Shown here: positions 26,480 to 36,360 of the stretch, piece by piece
Layout: each line of letters begins with the position of its first letter
Position numbering within the stretch: the first letter of the stretch is position 1
Origin: Thermus antranikianii DSM 12462
Lineage (GTDB): Bacteria > Deinococcota > Deinococci > Deinococcales > Thermaceae
Direction of reading: 5' to 3'
Assembly (NCBI RefSeq): GCF_000423905.1
Contig: NZ_KE384104.1
Coordinates: forward strand, 37,467-101,466
Length of the DNA stretch: 64,000 nucleotides
Program-made: the position numbers and the translations under genes
Notes under the pieces: generated by a model
The model's input: the letters and a program-made list of their open reading frames with translations, nothing else
The model's database searches: none
What the model was told of the DNA's origin: nothing

Positions 26480-27346
26480 GCGGATCTCCACCCCGCCCCA
26501 GCGCTCCAAAAGCCTCAGGGCCTCCACGTGGTCCGCATCCGGGCCCAGCTCCCGCTTGGCCATCTCGTAGACCTCCCGGGCGAGGCGGAGGAGGGGGCTT
26601 GGGGCCTTCTCCCCGTCCAAAACCCCCATGGCGATCCCCAGGTCCTTCACCAATAGCCCCAAGGCGAAGGTCTTGGGGAAGGCCCGGGTGAGGACCCTTT
26701 GGGGAATGAGGTTCTCCGTGGCGTTGGAGCGGCCCGAGGAGGCGTTGATGACCTCGAGGGCCTTCTCCGCGGAAACCCCCTGCTTCACCAGGGCCAAAAG
26801 CCCCTCCCCCGCCGCCCAGAGGTTCACGGCGAGGAGGGCGTTGTTGATAGCCTTCACCGCATGCCCCGCCCCCACGGGGCCCACGTGCACCACTTTGCCG
26901 GCGTAGGCCAAATACGGCCTGACCCATTCCACCGCCTCCTCCGGCCCCCCCATCATCACCGTGAGGGTGCCCCTTTGGGCCCCCAGGGTACCGCCGGATA
27001 CCGGGGCGTCCAGGTAGGTCACCCCCTTTTCCAGAAGGCGCTCCGCCAGAAGGCGGCTTGCCTCGGGCTCGCCGCTGGTGGCGTCCACCCAGTAGGTGCC
27101 CTCCCTGAGGTAGGGGTAGAGGGCCTCGGCCACCTCGTAGACCTCCCGGGTGGTGGGAAGGCAGGTGAAGATCACCCGGGCCTCGGCCACCCTCTCCAAG
27201 GGCACGGCCTCGGAGCCGAACTCCTCCTGGTGCCTCAGGGCCTTTTCAAAGGTGCGGTTCCAGACCAGGGTGGGGAAACGCCGCGCCAGGTGCCCCGCCA
27301 TGGGGTAGCCCATGGCCCCAAGACCGATGAAGGCCACCTTTTCCAT
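26477..27346 (-). CDS. 3-hydroxyisobutyrate dehydrogenase family NAD(P)-dependent oxidoreductase
   Basis: 289-aa beta-hydroxyacid dehydrogenase. Rossmann start [20 protein letters not shown]. Substrate-binding motif [20 protein letters not shown] (about 113-132). The catalytic Lys is in [20 protein letters not shown] (about 161-180), which fits 'GxGxxxKxxNN'. By family it oxidises 3-hydroxyisobutyrate (valine breakdown) or reduces a semialdehyde. No other valine-catabolism gene adjoins it. Confidence 0.85.
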   Translation of the reverse strand: MEKVAFIGLGAMGYPMAGHLARRFPTLVWNRTFEKALRHQEEFGSEAVPLERVAEARVIFTCLPTTREVYEVAEALYPYLREGTYWVDATSGEPEASRLLAERLLEKGVTYLDAPVSGGTLGAQRGTLTVMMGGPEEAVEWVRPYLAYAGKVVHVGPVGAGHAVKAINNALLAVNLWAAGEGLLALVKQGVSAEKALEVINASSGRSNATENLIPQRVLTRAFPKTFALGLLVKDLGIAMGVLDGEKAPSPLLRLAREVYEMAKRELGPDADHVEALRLLERWGGVEIR

Positions 27347-27355
27347 GGCTTTTTT

Positions 27356-27711
27356 TTACCAGAGGCGAAGCCCCTTGGCGAGGCCCCTTAGGAGAAGGAG
27401 GAAAAGGAGGCTGAACCCCATGGCCACGCCCAAGAAGACGAAGAACCCCACCCCGAAAGCCCCGCCCAAGACCATCTGCCTCAGCCATAGCCCCGCGGGG
27501 AAGGCGAAGAGCCAGGTGAGGAGGAGGTTTTTCCAGGTGGGCCTCCTGTAGGTGCCGAGGAAGGGAGCAAGGAGGAGCCAGACGAAGAGGACGGGGAGGA
27601 CGTTCCGGGCGAGGCCTCCCAAGGAGAGGGGAAGCCCGTGGGAAAGGAGGCCCACCCCGGCGAAGAGGAGGAGGGCGAGGAGGTCCAGGAGGAAAAGGGC
27701 CGTCTTTCGGC

Positions 27712-27715
<4 letters not shown>
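27356..27715 (-). CDS. DUF3054 family membrane protein
   Basis: A 119-aa protein with four hydrophobic spans: [51 protein letters not shown] and [20 protein letters not shown]. The length and the 'TYRRPTW' loop fit the DUF3054 family, which has no known function. It overlaps the lipA stop by four bases and ends 10 bases before the HIBADH-family start, so it is likely part of the lipB-lipA transcript. Confidence 0.75.
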
Positions 27716-29329
<1,614 letters not shown>

Positions 29330-29332
29330 CTA

Positions 29333-29338
29333 AGGATA
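29333..29338 (-). promoter_or_regulatory. -10 box for lipB (leaderless)
   Basis: TATCCT on the minus strand ends 6 bases before the GTG start of lipB; no Shine-Dalgarno is present. Confidence 0.5.
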
Positions 29339-29480
29339 CGCCCCCAAAGCCCGCCCGTCCAAGGGATGGGCCACAAAGCCAAGTGTCCGCACGGGGGTTT
29401 CGCAACACGGGGTGCCCGAAATGAGGCTTGGGAAGCTCCTTCTGGAGCCCCCGCCGCGGCGAAAGCCCAGGTGGCGTACT
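29339..29480. other. Non-coding stretch between lipB and the IS element
   Basis: About 140 bases with no gene that can be supported. It holds a GTCCGCACGGGGGT segment that partly matches the sequence near 26,445 and a GC-rich hairpin-prone end (CCCCCGCCGCGGCGAAAG). It is probably intergenic or relic repeat sequence. Confidence 0.4.
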
Positions 29481-29483
29481 TAA

Positions 29484-30415
29484 GAAACTGTTGTAAAAGT
29501 CCCCTCCTCCAGCTTATGCGGCCCTGGCCAGCCGCTTCACCAGCAAGCGTATCATGCCTAAATACATCCAGGCTTCCGTTACCTCAGGGTGGTACTCGTA
29601 ATCTTTCCCCAGCCGTCGGTTTCGCCCCATCCAGGCAAAGGTCCGCTCCACCACCCACCGCTTGGGCAGGGGCTTGAACCCACCCTCCCGCGGGATCTCC
29701 GGCACCTCCTCCCCCTCCCGCACCCAGACCCCCCGCACCCCCGCGTAAGGACGGGCCACCACCTCCAGCTCCAGTCCCAGCCCCCTAGCCACCTCCCGCA
29801 AACCCCGGTAACCCCAGTCCACAAAGAGCTTGCGTACCCGGGGCCACAAGGAGAGGTCCATCCCCAAAAGCAACGCCTGCCCACCCCACTTGTCGTGCTC
29901 ATTGGCCGGGTGGACAAAGGCCTTCAAAAGACGGCCCCCCGTGTCCGTCAGGATCTGCCGCTTCCTCCCTTTGACCTTCTTCGCCCCGTCGTGTCCCCGG
30001 GGCCCCCCTTTTCACTCGTCTGCAAGATACGGGCTATGCCCGTGACCACCGACTGGCTGTCCATAACCAGGGCACTCGGGGAGGCATACCGTCCTCCCCG
30101 CTCCCGGTCACGACGGGCCAGAACCTGAGCTACCTTCTCCCAAACCCCTTCCTTCTGCCACTTGCGGAAGTAGTGGTAGACCGTGGACCAGTGGGGCAAG
30201 TCGTGAGGCATGGCCCGCCACTTGATGCCGTTTTCCAGGACGTAAAGTATGGCGCTGACGATCTCCCTCCTCGGCACCTTTGCGGGTCGGCCACCGGGCT
30301 TGGGGGCGGGGATCAACGGCTCCAGGATGGCCCACTCCGCGTCCGACAGGTCGCTGGGGTAAGATCTCCGTGTAGAAGCCACCCTTCAAGTATAGCGGAC
30401 TTTTACGACAGTCTC
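29484..30415 (-). mobile_element. IS5-family (IS427-like) insertion sequence, complete
   Basis: A 932-bp element with 19-bp terminal inverted repeats that differ at two positions: left 29484-29502 (GAAACTGTTGTAAAAGTCC) and right 30397-30415. A TAA direct repeat flanks it (29481-29483 and 30416-30418), giving a 3-bp target duplication. It encodes one transposase in two frames. The right end falls inside the stop codon of the SDR gene. Intact ends and a recognisable target duplication suggest recent insertion. Confidence 0.9.
29514..30382 (-). CDS. IS5-family DDE transposase, expressed by probable -1 frameshift
   Basis: The first reading frame (29948-30382) gives the N-terminal domain (YPSDLSDAEWAILEPLIP, then RREIVSAILYVLENGIKWRA) and the first catalytic Asp (VMDSQSV). 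The second frame continues to 29514 with KAFVHPANEHDKWGGQALL, the second Asp in FVDWGYRG and the Glu in VVERTFAWMGRNRRLGKDYE. The frames join by a -1 slip at the minus-strand run AAAAGGGGGG (30003-30012), yielding EKGGPRGHDGAKKVKGRKRQ, the expected family sequence. A programmed frameshift is known for this IS group; a simple inactivating mutation cannot be excluded. Confidence 0.85.
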
Positions 30416-31239
30416 TAAGCGCCCAGAAGCCGGGCCACGAGCCGGTCCCGCAAGGGGGTAGGAAGAAGGCGCAAAAGAAGGGTCTCCCGGGCCCTCCGGG
30501 GGTGGGCCACCAGGTAGCGGGCCTTAGGGCTTGGGCTTTCCAGGGCCTTTAGGACGGCCTCCGCCACCCTTTCCGGGGGAAGCCCTCTTTGTGCGCTCCT
30601 TTCCGCCACCTTCCGGGCCACCTCCAGGTAACGGCCATAGACCCCTTCCGTCCCTGGGGGCGGGGGCTTGAGGTAGCCTTCGGCCCGCCTTAGGGAGCGC
30701 TCCCAGATGGGGGTGGCCACGGAGCCGGGCTCTATGAGGACCACCCGGACCCCGAAAGGCAGAAGCTCCACCCTAAGGGCGTCCGCCAGGGCCTCGAGGG
30801 CGAACTTGCTGGCGGCGTAGGGCCCCATGAGGGGCAGGGCCACAAGCCCCGAGACGGAGCCCATGAGGACCACCCGCCCCTTGGCCGCCCGCAGGTGGGG
30901 CAAGAAGGCCTGGACCGTGGCCAAGGCCCCGAGGACGTTCACCTCCAAAGCCTCCCCGAAGGCGGAAAGGGGCACGAGCTCCAAGGGCCCCGCCACGGCG
31001 ATGCCGGCGTTGGCCACGAGGCCAAAAAGCCGGTCCGGCACCTCCTCCGCCGCCCGCCTCAGGTCCTCCTCCCGGGTCACGTCCAGGAAAAGGGGCTCCA
31101 CGCCAAGCCCCTTCAGAGCCTCGGCGTCCTCCGCCTTCCGCACCCCGCCCAAGACCCTATAGCCCCTTCCGGCCAGAAGCCTTGCGGTGGCGAGGCCGAT
31201 GCCGCTCCCTGCGCCGGTGATGAGGACCGTCCTTTCCAT
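30415..31239 (-). CDS. Short-chain dehydrogenase/reductase (SDR) family protein
   Basis: 274 aa. The cofactor motif is LITGAGSGIGLATARLLAGR (TGxxxGIG). ANAGIAVAGPLEL and the catalytic Ser in LMGSVSGLVALP precede YAASKFALEAL (YxxxK, about 147-157). It is a classical SDR of unknown substrate. The ATG at 31239 is used because upstream in-frame codons lie in the divergent oxidase promoter. The stop codon TAG is formed by two host bases and the last base of the IS end; the pre-insertion stop would have been TAA. Confidence 0.87.
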   Translation of the reverse strand: MERTVLITGAGSGIGLATARLLAGRGYRVLGGVRKAEDAEALKGLGVEPLFLDVTREEDLRRAAEEVPDRLFGLVANAGIAVAGPLELVPLSAFGEALEVNVLGALATVQAFLPHLRAAKGRVVLMGSVSGLVALPLMGPYAASKFALEALADALRVELLPFGVRVVLIEPGSVATPIWERSLRRAEGYLKPPPPGTEGVYGRYLEVARKVAERSAQRGLPPERVAEAVLKALESPSPKARYLVAHPRRARETLLLRLLPTPLRDRLVARLLGA

Positions 31240-31291
31240 TTGCACCCAGCTTACGCCGGAGAAACAGGGTGGTAAAATCCCGGCCAAAGCC

Positions 31292-32584
31292 ATGATCGGC
31301 CGCCAAGTGCAGCAGGCCATCTACCTCAAAGGACTCCTTGGGGAAAGGCCCCGGGTCCCCGTGCGTCCGGAGGGGCTCGAGGAAGCGGCCAAAAGGCGCA
31401 TGTCCCCCGAGGCCTTCGCCTACGTGGCGGGCGGGGCCGGGGTGGAGTGGACCATGGCGGAAAACCGGGAAGCCTTCCGCCGCCTCCGCCTCCTTCCCAA
31501 GATGCTCCGGGGGGCCAAGCCCCCCGCTTTGGACGTGCGCCTCTTCGGCCGGACGTGGCAAGCCCCCCTCTTCCTCGCCCCCATCGGGGTTTTGGAGCTC
31601 GCCCACCCCTTGGCGGAGCTCGCCGCCGCAAGGGCCGCCGCCAAGAGGGGCCTTCCCTTCATGGTCTCCAACCAAGCCTCCTACCCCCTGGAACGGGTGG
31701 TGGAGGCGGCCAAGGCGGCCAACCCCGAGGCCGCCGTCTTCTTCCAGCTCTACCACTCCACCGATCCCGAGGTGGTTAAAAGCTTCCTCCGGCGGGCGGA
31801 GGCCGCGGGGTGCTCTGGGGTGGTCCTGACCCTGGACACGGTGCAGCTGGGCTGGCGGCCCCGGGACCTGGACCTCGGCCACCTCCCCTTCCTCAAGGGG
31901 CAGGGCCTGGCCATCTACCTCACGGACCCCGCCTTCCTGAAGGCCCTGGACGAACCCCTGGAAGGCCCCGCCTTCCGCCCTAGGCCCACCCCCGCCCTCC
32001 TCAAGAACCTCCTCGCCCTAAGGCGGGCGGGAAGGCGCTTTGGGCTAAGCCTTTCCCGGATGCAGAAGGCGGTGCGCCGCTTCGTGGCCACCTACTCCTA
32101 CCCGGAGCTTTCCTGGGACGACGTGGCCCGCCTGCGGGAAGCCACCTCCTTGCCCCTGATCCTCAAAGGGGTCCTCCGTCCCGAGGACGCCGCCCAAGGG
32201 GTGGCCCTGGGGGTGGACGGAATTTACGTCTCCAACCACGGGGGAAGGCAGGTGGACGGAAGCCTCGCCGCCCTCCATGCGCTTCCCCAGGTGGTCCAGG
32301 CGGTGGGGGGAAAGGTCCCGGTCCTCCTGGATAGCGGCGTCCGCACCGGGGCGGACGTGGCCAAGGCCCTGGCCCTAGGGGCCAGGGCGGTGGGCCTGGG
32401 GCGGCCTTATGTCTACGGCCTGGCCCTTGCGGGGGAGGAAGGGGTGGGGGCGGTTCTGGACCACGCGCTGGCGGAACTGGAACTCACCCTGGCCCTCTCG
32501 GGGGTGAGGAGCCTGGAGGAGCTCGGCCCCCACCTCCTTGCCAAGGAAAACCCCCCGCCCCTCTTGGGACGGGGAGGAGCCTAA
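31292..32584 (+). CDS. FMN-dependent 2-hydroxyacid oxidase/dehydrogenase (lactate-oxidase-like)
   Basis: 430 aa from the ATG at 31292, 13 bases after a TAAAAT box. The TIM-barrel flavoprotein family is shown by MSPEAFAYVAGGAGVEWTM, FLAPIGVLELAHPLAE, LPFMVSNQASYPLE, LILKGVLRPEDA (FMN-binding Lys), YVSNHGGRQVDGSLAAL (catalytic His and substrate Arg, about 313-329) and LLDSGVRTGADVAKALALGA. It probably oxidises lactate or a related 2-hydroxy acid, with oxygen or another acceptor. Longer than typical lactate oxidase (about 370 aa), closer to lactate 2-monooxygenase. Confidence 0.85.
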   Translation: MIGRQVQQAIYLKGLLGERPRVPVRPEGLEEAAKRRMSPEAFAYVAGGAGVEWTMAENREAFRRLRLLPKMLRGAKPPALDVRLFGRTWQAPLFLAPIGVLELAHPLAELAAARAAAKRGLPFMVSNQASYPLERVVEAAKAANPEAAVFFQLYHSTDPEVVKSFLRRAEAAGCSGVVLTLDTVQLGWRPRDLDLGHLPFLKGQGLAIYLTDPAFLKALDEPLEGPAFRPRPTPALLKNLLALRRAGRRFGLSLSRMQKAVRRFVATYSYPELSWDDVARLREATSLPLILKGVLRPEDAAQGVALGVDGIYVSNHGGRQVDGSLAALHALPQVVQAVGGKVPVLLDSGVRTGADVAKALALGARAVGLGRPYVYGLALAGEEGVGAVLDHALAELELTLALSGVRSLEELGPHLLAKENPPPLLGRGGA

Positions 32585-32595
32585 GGGGTTTGCCC

Positions 32596-33042
32596 CTACT
32601 CCTGGGCCACCACGCTCACCTTGAGCTGGATGGGGACCTCGGGATGGGGCTTGTAGGTGAGGACGTACTCCCCAAGCTCCTTGATGGGCTTTTCCAGCTG
32701 GAGGCGCTTGGGGTCAATGGTGATCCCGTGCTGGCGGGAAAGGGCCTCGGCGATGTCCTTGGCGGTGACGGAGCCGTAGATCTTGGTCTCCCCCGCCCGC
32801 ACCGGAATGGTGAGGGTGAGGTTCTCCAGGATCTCCTTAAGCCGCTCCGCCTCCGCCTTGCGCTCCGCCAGACGCTTGGCCTGGGCGCGGATCTTGGCCT
32901 CGAGGGCCTTCAGGTTGCTCTCCGTGGCCAAAACCGCCAGACCCCGGGGCAAGAGGTAGTTCCGGGCGTAGCCGGGCTTCACGTCCACCACCTGCCCCAC
33001 GTCGCCCAGGTTCTCCAGGGGTTCCAAGAGAATGACCTTCAC
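32596..33042 (-). CDS. rplI: 50S ribosomal protein L9
   Basis: 148 aa, normal length. The N-terminal rRNA-binding domain MKVILLEPLENLGDVGQVVD and GYARNYLLPRGLAVLAT (about 24-40) is followed by the long connecting helix and the C-terminal domain with VRAGETKIYGSVTAKDIAEA. Last gene of the rpsF-ssb-rpsR-rplI operon; convergent with the oxidase gene. Confidence 0.97.
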   Translation of the reverse strand: MKVILLEPLENLGDVGQVVDVKPGYARNYLLPRGLAVLATESNLKALEAKIRAQAKRLAERKAEAERLKEILENLTLTIPVRAGETKIYGSVTAKDIAEALSRQHGITIDPKRLQLEKPIKELGEYVLTYKPHPEVPIQLKVSVVAQE

Positions 33043-33052
33043 GGCTCACCCC

Positions 33053-33319
33053 CTACTTCCGCACCAGCTTCTCGGTGAAGGGCAAAAGCCCTAGGATCCT
33101 CGCCCGCTTGATGGTCTTGGCCAGGATCCGCTGCTCCTTGGCGGAAAGCCCCGTGCGGCGGCGGGGAAGGATCTTCCCCGTCTCCGACAGGAACCGCTTC
33201 AGCACCTCCACGTTCCGGTAGTCCCTGAGGTCAAACTCCCCCAGGGTGGCCTTCACCTTAGCCTTGCGGGATGGGCGCCTCTGCGCCTCCTTCTTTGGTT
33301 TCGCGTTCTTCGTGCTCAA
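33053..33319 (-). CDS. rpsR: 30S ribosomal protein S18
   Basis: 88 aa. [20 protein letters not shown] and the C-terminal [20 protein letters not shown] (about 54-73) with ARILGLLPF are S18 signatures. The lysine-rich N-terminus is typical of Thermus. Overlaps the ssb stop by four bases. S18 binds S6, encoded at the head of the same operon. Confidence 0.97.
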
Positions 33320-34128
33320 AACGGCAAATCCTCCTCCGGCGGGAAGTCTTCCAGTCCTTCGTCGATGTCCACCCCACCCGTCTGGACGGAGCGCTCGGGC
33401 TCCTGGGGCCTGCTTCCGCCGGTCCTTTCAGGCCCACGGGTGGGTCGCTCCAACCTGAGGGCTTCCACACGGGTCTGGAAGCGCCTCTCCCCGGTGGAGC
33501 TCATCCAGGAGTCGTTCACCAAACGGCCGATCACCAAAAGCCCCTCGCCCCGCTTGAGTTCCCCGGCCCACTCGGCCAGGTCGCGCCAGGCCTGAACCTC
33601 TATGAAATGGGTCCTTTCCCCATCCGGCCCCTGGCCCGGGCGGCGCTCGTTGATCGCCAGGCCGAGCCTGGCCACCGCCGTCCCCTGGGGAGTGTAGCGC
33701 AGATCGGGATCGCGGGTGAGGTTGCCCATGAGGATCACCTGGTTTAGGGCGTGGCGGAGCCTGGGCTGGCCCCGGGCGTCCTCGAGGGTCTCGCGGCCCC
33801 GCCCCTCCAAGGGGTCGATGAAATCCGCCCGGATCTGGACCTCGCTCCGCTTCTCCCCTTCCCGCTCCCACTGCCGGTATTCCAGCCGGCCCTCCACAAA
33901 GACCAGCTGGCCCTTTTCCAGGATGTCCCCCCACATCTCCGCCTGCCGGCCTAAAAGGCGGACCCGATGGTACCAGGGCACCTCCCGCTCCTGGCCGGAA
34001 GCATCCAGGAGAGTATCCTGGCCCGCCAGGTTCAGGTCCAAAATGGCCATTCCCCCGGGGGTGTAGCGCATGTCCGGACGGGCGGTAAGGGTGCCGATAA
34101 GGAAAACGCGGTTCAGGCCTCTTGCCAT
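33316..34128 (-). CDS. ssb: Single-stranded DNA-binding protein with two OB folds
   Basis: 270 aa, about twice the usual bacterial SSB, the arrangement known in Deinococcus-Thermus, where a dimer does the work of a tetramer. OB fold 1 starts [20 protein letters not shown] and OB fold 2 at about residue 125 with [20 protein letters not shown]. The tail is Pro/Arg-rich and ends EEDLPF, the acidic peptide that binds partner proteins. Sits between rpsF and rpsR as usual. Confidence 0.97.
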   Translation of the reverse strand: MARGLNRVFLIGTLTARPDMRYTPGGMAILDLNLAGQDTLLDASGQEREVPWYHRVRLLGRQAEMWGDILEKGQLVFVEGRLEYRQWEREGEKRSEVQIRADFIDPLEGRGRETLEDARGQPRLRHALNQVILMGNLTRDPDLRYTPQGTAVARLGLAINERRPGQGPDGERTHFIEVQAWRDLAEWAGELKRGEGLLVIGRLVNDSWMSSTGERRFQTRVEALRLERPTRGPERTGGSRPQEPERSVQTGGVDIDEGLEDFPPEEDLPF

Positions 34129-34137
34129 GAGAACAGT

Positions 34138-34443
34138 TTACGCCTTGGTGAGGAGGGGCTCCTGGGTTTTCACCACCATGACCCGGCGCACGTTATCGCG
34201 CAGGCGGAGCTCCCGGGCCAGGTCGTTTACCCGGTCCTCGGGCATCTCCACCTGGTACCAGAGGAAGTAGCCCTGGGTGTCCTTGGCGATGGGGTAGGCC
34301 AGGCGGCGCATACCCCACTCCTCCACCTTTTCCACCCGGGCGCCGAAGGCCTCGAGGGTCTTCCCGATGACCTCCTTCTCCAGGGCGAGCTGGTTCTGGT
34401 CCAGGTTGGGGTTCAGGATGATGTTCACCTCGTACTTGCGCAT
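34138..34443 (-). CDS. rpsF: 30S ribosomal protein S6
   Basis: 101 aa, the same length and near the same sequence as recalled for the T. thermophilus protein: RKYEVNIILNPNLDQNQLAL, then GARVEKVEEWGMRRLAYPIA (about 41-60). First gene of the operon, with Shine-Dalgarno GAGGAGGT before the ATG, unlike the leaderless genes nearby. Confidence 0.97.
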   Translation of the reverse strand: MRKYEVNIILNPNLDQNQLALEKEVIGKTLEAFGARVEKVEEWGMRRLAYPIAKDTQGYFLWYQVEMPEDRVNDLARELRLRDNVRRVMVVKTQEPLLTKA

Positions 34444-34484
34444 CTACACCTCCTCTCCGGGCCCGGCAGGCCGCACGAGCTAAG

Positions 34485-34490
34485 ATTATA
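34485..34490 (-). promoter_or_regulatory. rpsF operon promoter -10
   Basis: A consensus TATAAT on the minus strand, about 40 bases before the rpsF ATG. With a 16-base spacer the -35 falls in the T-run that also ends the tRNA-Asn terminator (34507-34513), so terminator and promoter overlap. Confidence 0.7.
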
Positions 34491-34506
34491 CCCTTTCGCC
34501 TCTCCT

Positions 34507-34537
34507 AAAAAAAGACCCAGGGGGCCCTAGGGCCCCC
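34507..34537 (-). terminator. Rho-independent terminator after tRNA-Asn
   Basis: On the minus strand, a perfect 8-bp GGGGGCCC/GGGCCCCC stem (34520-34537, loop TA at the dyad centre) is followed by CTGGGTC and a run of seven T (34507-34513). It lies 3 bases after the tRNA 3' CCA. Confidence 0.75.
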
Positions 34538-34540
34538 ATA

Positions 34541-34616
34541 TGGCTCCGCGGGCAGGACTCGAACCTGCGACCAACCGGTTAACAGCCGGCCGCTCTACCA
34601 GCTGAGCTACCGCGGA
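34541..34616 (-). tRNA. tRNA-Asn (anticodon GTT)
   Basis: The minus strand folds as a 76-nt cloverleaf: acceptor TCCGCGG pairs with CCGCGGA, D-arm GCTCAGCTGGTAGAGC, anticodon arm CCGGC-TGTTAAC-CGG with anticodon GTT, and T-arm GCAGGTTCGAGTCCTGC. The 3' CCA is encoded (34541-34543). Terminator follows immediately. Confidence 0.95.
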
Positions 34617-34705
34617 CCGACCGCACTAGGCACTATAGCAGGAGGCCCTGGGAAGCGTCAAGAAGAAGACCCCGGGGAGTTTCCCCGGGGTCCAGCCAGG
34701 GATTT

Positions 34706-36058
34706 CTAAAGCTTCTTCAGGGCCTGGGTGAGCTGGGTGAGGACGTTCTGCGCATCCCCGTAGAGCATCCGGGTGTTGTCGGCGTAGAAGAGCTCGTTCT
34801 CCACTCCGGCAAAGCCCCTGCCCTGGCCCCGCTTGATGACGATGACGTTCTTGGCCTTGTCCACGTCCAGGATGGGCATGCCGTAAAGGGGGCTCCCCGG
34901 GCGGCGGGCGGCAGGGTTCACCACGTCGTTGGCCCCGATGACCACCGCCACGTCCACGGTGGGGAACTCGGGGTTGATCTCCTCGAGGTCCTTGAGCTTG
35001 TCGTAGTCCACGCCAGCCTCAGCCAGGAGCACGTTCATGTGCCCAGGCATCCGCCCCGCCACCGGGTGGATGGCGAACTTCACCTCCACCCCCTTGCTCT
35101 CCAAAAGGTCCGCCAGCTCCTTCACCTTGTGCTGGGCCTGGGAAAGGGCCATGCCGTAGCCGGGCACGAAGACCACCTTGCTGGCGTAGGCCAGCATGAC
35201 GGCAGCATCCTCCACGTCGATGGGCTTGAGGCTTCCCTTGACCTCCCCGGCCTCCTGCTCCACGCCGAACCCCCCCATCAGCACGTTCCACACGGAGCGG
35301 TTCATGGCCCTGGCCATGAGCACGGTGAGGAGGGTACCCGCAGCCCCCACCAGGGTCCCCGCCACCATCAAGGCCGGGTTCCCCACGGCGAAGCCCTCAA
35401 AGCCCACGGCCATACCGGTGAAGGCGTTGTAGAAGCTGATGGCCACCGGCATATCCCCGCCCCCGATGGGTAGGGTCATGAGAACGCCGAAAAGTAGGGC
35501 CAGGAGGAAGAAGAGCACGATGCTCAGGGTGGGGTCGTTCCAGAGGAGGGAAAAGCCCAGGAGGACCGTAACGAGAAGGGCCAGGGCGTTCACCGCCTTC
35601 TGCCCGGGGAAGAGGATGGGCCGGCTTTTCATGATGCCCTGAAGCTTGGCGAAGGCGATGAGGCTTCCCGTGAAGGCCACGCTCCCGATGAGGCCACCCA
35701 GAATGGCCAAGGCCATGAGGCCGGGGTTCTCAAAGGCTCCCTTCAAGAGCTCCACCGCGGCGATGGTGGCGGCCGCGCCCCCACCCATGCCGTTGTAGAT
35801 GGCCACCATCTGGGGCATGTCGGTCATGGCCACCTTGACGGCCGCCCACCAGGCCACCACGGAGCCCACCAGAAGGGCGATGAGCATAAGGCCAAAGTTC
35901 TGCATCCCCGGCCAGAAGAAGGTGGCCAGAACCGCCAGGGCCATGCCCCACCCCGCCCAGACGATGCCGCTTTTGGCGGTGGTGGGATGGGCCATGCGTT
36001 TTAAGCCCACGATGAAAAGGATGGCCACCACGAAGTAGGCTGCCTGGATGAGATCCAT
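34706..36058 (-). CDS. pntB: NAD(P) transhydrogenase subunit beta
   Basis: 450 aa. The N-terminal half holds about nine membrane spans (LIQAAYFVVAILFIVGLKRM at the start). The C-terminal NADP(H)-binding dIII domain shows VPGYGMALSQAQHKVKELAD (about 298-317), HPVAGRMPGHMNVLLAEAGV, VVIGANDVVNPAARRPGSPL and RGQGRGFAGVENELFY. Proton-driven hydride transfer from NADH to NADP+. Overlaps the pntA2 stop by one base (TAATG). Last of three genes. Confidence 0.96.
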   Translation of the reverse strand: MDLIQAAYFVVAILFIVGLKRMAHPTTAKSGIVWAGWGMALAVLATFFWPGMQNFGLMLIALLVGSVVAWWAAVKVAMTDMPQMVAIYNGMGGGAAATIAAVELLKGAFENPGLMALAILGGLIGSVAFTGSLIAFAKLQGIMKSRPILFPGQKAVNALALLVTVLLGFSLLWNDPTLSIVLFFLLALLFGVLMTLPIGGGDMPVAISFYNAFTGMAVGFEGFAVGNPALMVAGTLVGAAGTLLTVLMARAMNRSVWNVLMGGFGVEQEAGEVKGSLKPIDVEDAAVMLAYASKVVFVPGYGMALSQAQHKVKELADLLESKGVEVKFAIHPVAGRMPGHMNVLLAEAGVDYDKLKDLEEINPEFPTVDVAVVIGANDVVNPAARRPGSPLYGMPILDVDKAKNVIVIKRGQGRGFAGVENELFYADNTRMLYGDAQNVLTQLTQALKKL

Positions 36059-36360
36059 TACTGACCACCCCCCTTGCCCGGCTTCCTCTCAAACATCTCC
36101 AGCATGCGCACCGTAACCGCATACCCCCCGGCGGCGTTGGCCGCCCCCAGGATGACCCCCAGGAAGCCGATAAGCTTCTCCAAACCGGTTTCCGCGTGCC
36201 CCAGGACCACCATGGCCCCCACCACCACCACCCCGTGGATGAAGTTGGACCCGGACATCAAGGGGGTGTGGAGGATCACCGGCACCCGGGTGATGAGCTC
36301 ATAACCCAAAAAGGCCGTGAGCACGAAGATATAAAGGGCAGACCAGAAGCCAAACTCCAT
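36058..36360 (-). CDS. pntA2: NAD(P) transhydrogenase subunit alpha, part 2 (membrane)
   Basis: 100 aa with three membrane spans: FWSALYIFVLTAFLGYELI, FIHGVVVVGAMVVLGHA and LIGFLGVILGAANAAGGYAV. The loop TPLMSGSNFIHGVVVVGA is the conserved dII segment. In E. coli this domain is fused to PntA; here it is separate, as in other split-alpha enzymes. The ATG at 36360 overlaps the pntA1 stop (TGATG). Confidence 0.93.
   Translation of the reverse strand: MEFGFWSALYIFVLTAFLGYELITRVPVILHTPLMSGSNFIHGVVVVGAMVVLGHAETGLEKLIGFLGVILGAANAAGGYAVTVRMLEMFERKPGKGGGQ

Noticed and set aside
29514..30382. Calling the IS5 transposase a decayed pseudogene
   Set aside because: The frames meet at a slippery A4G6 run and a -1 slip gives the expected family sequence, while both IS ends and the target duplication are intact.
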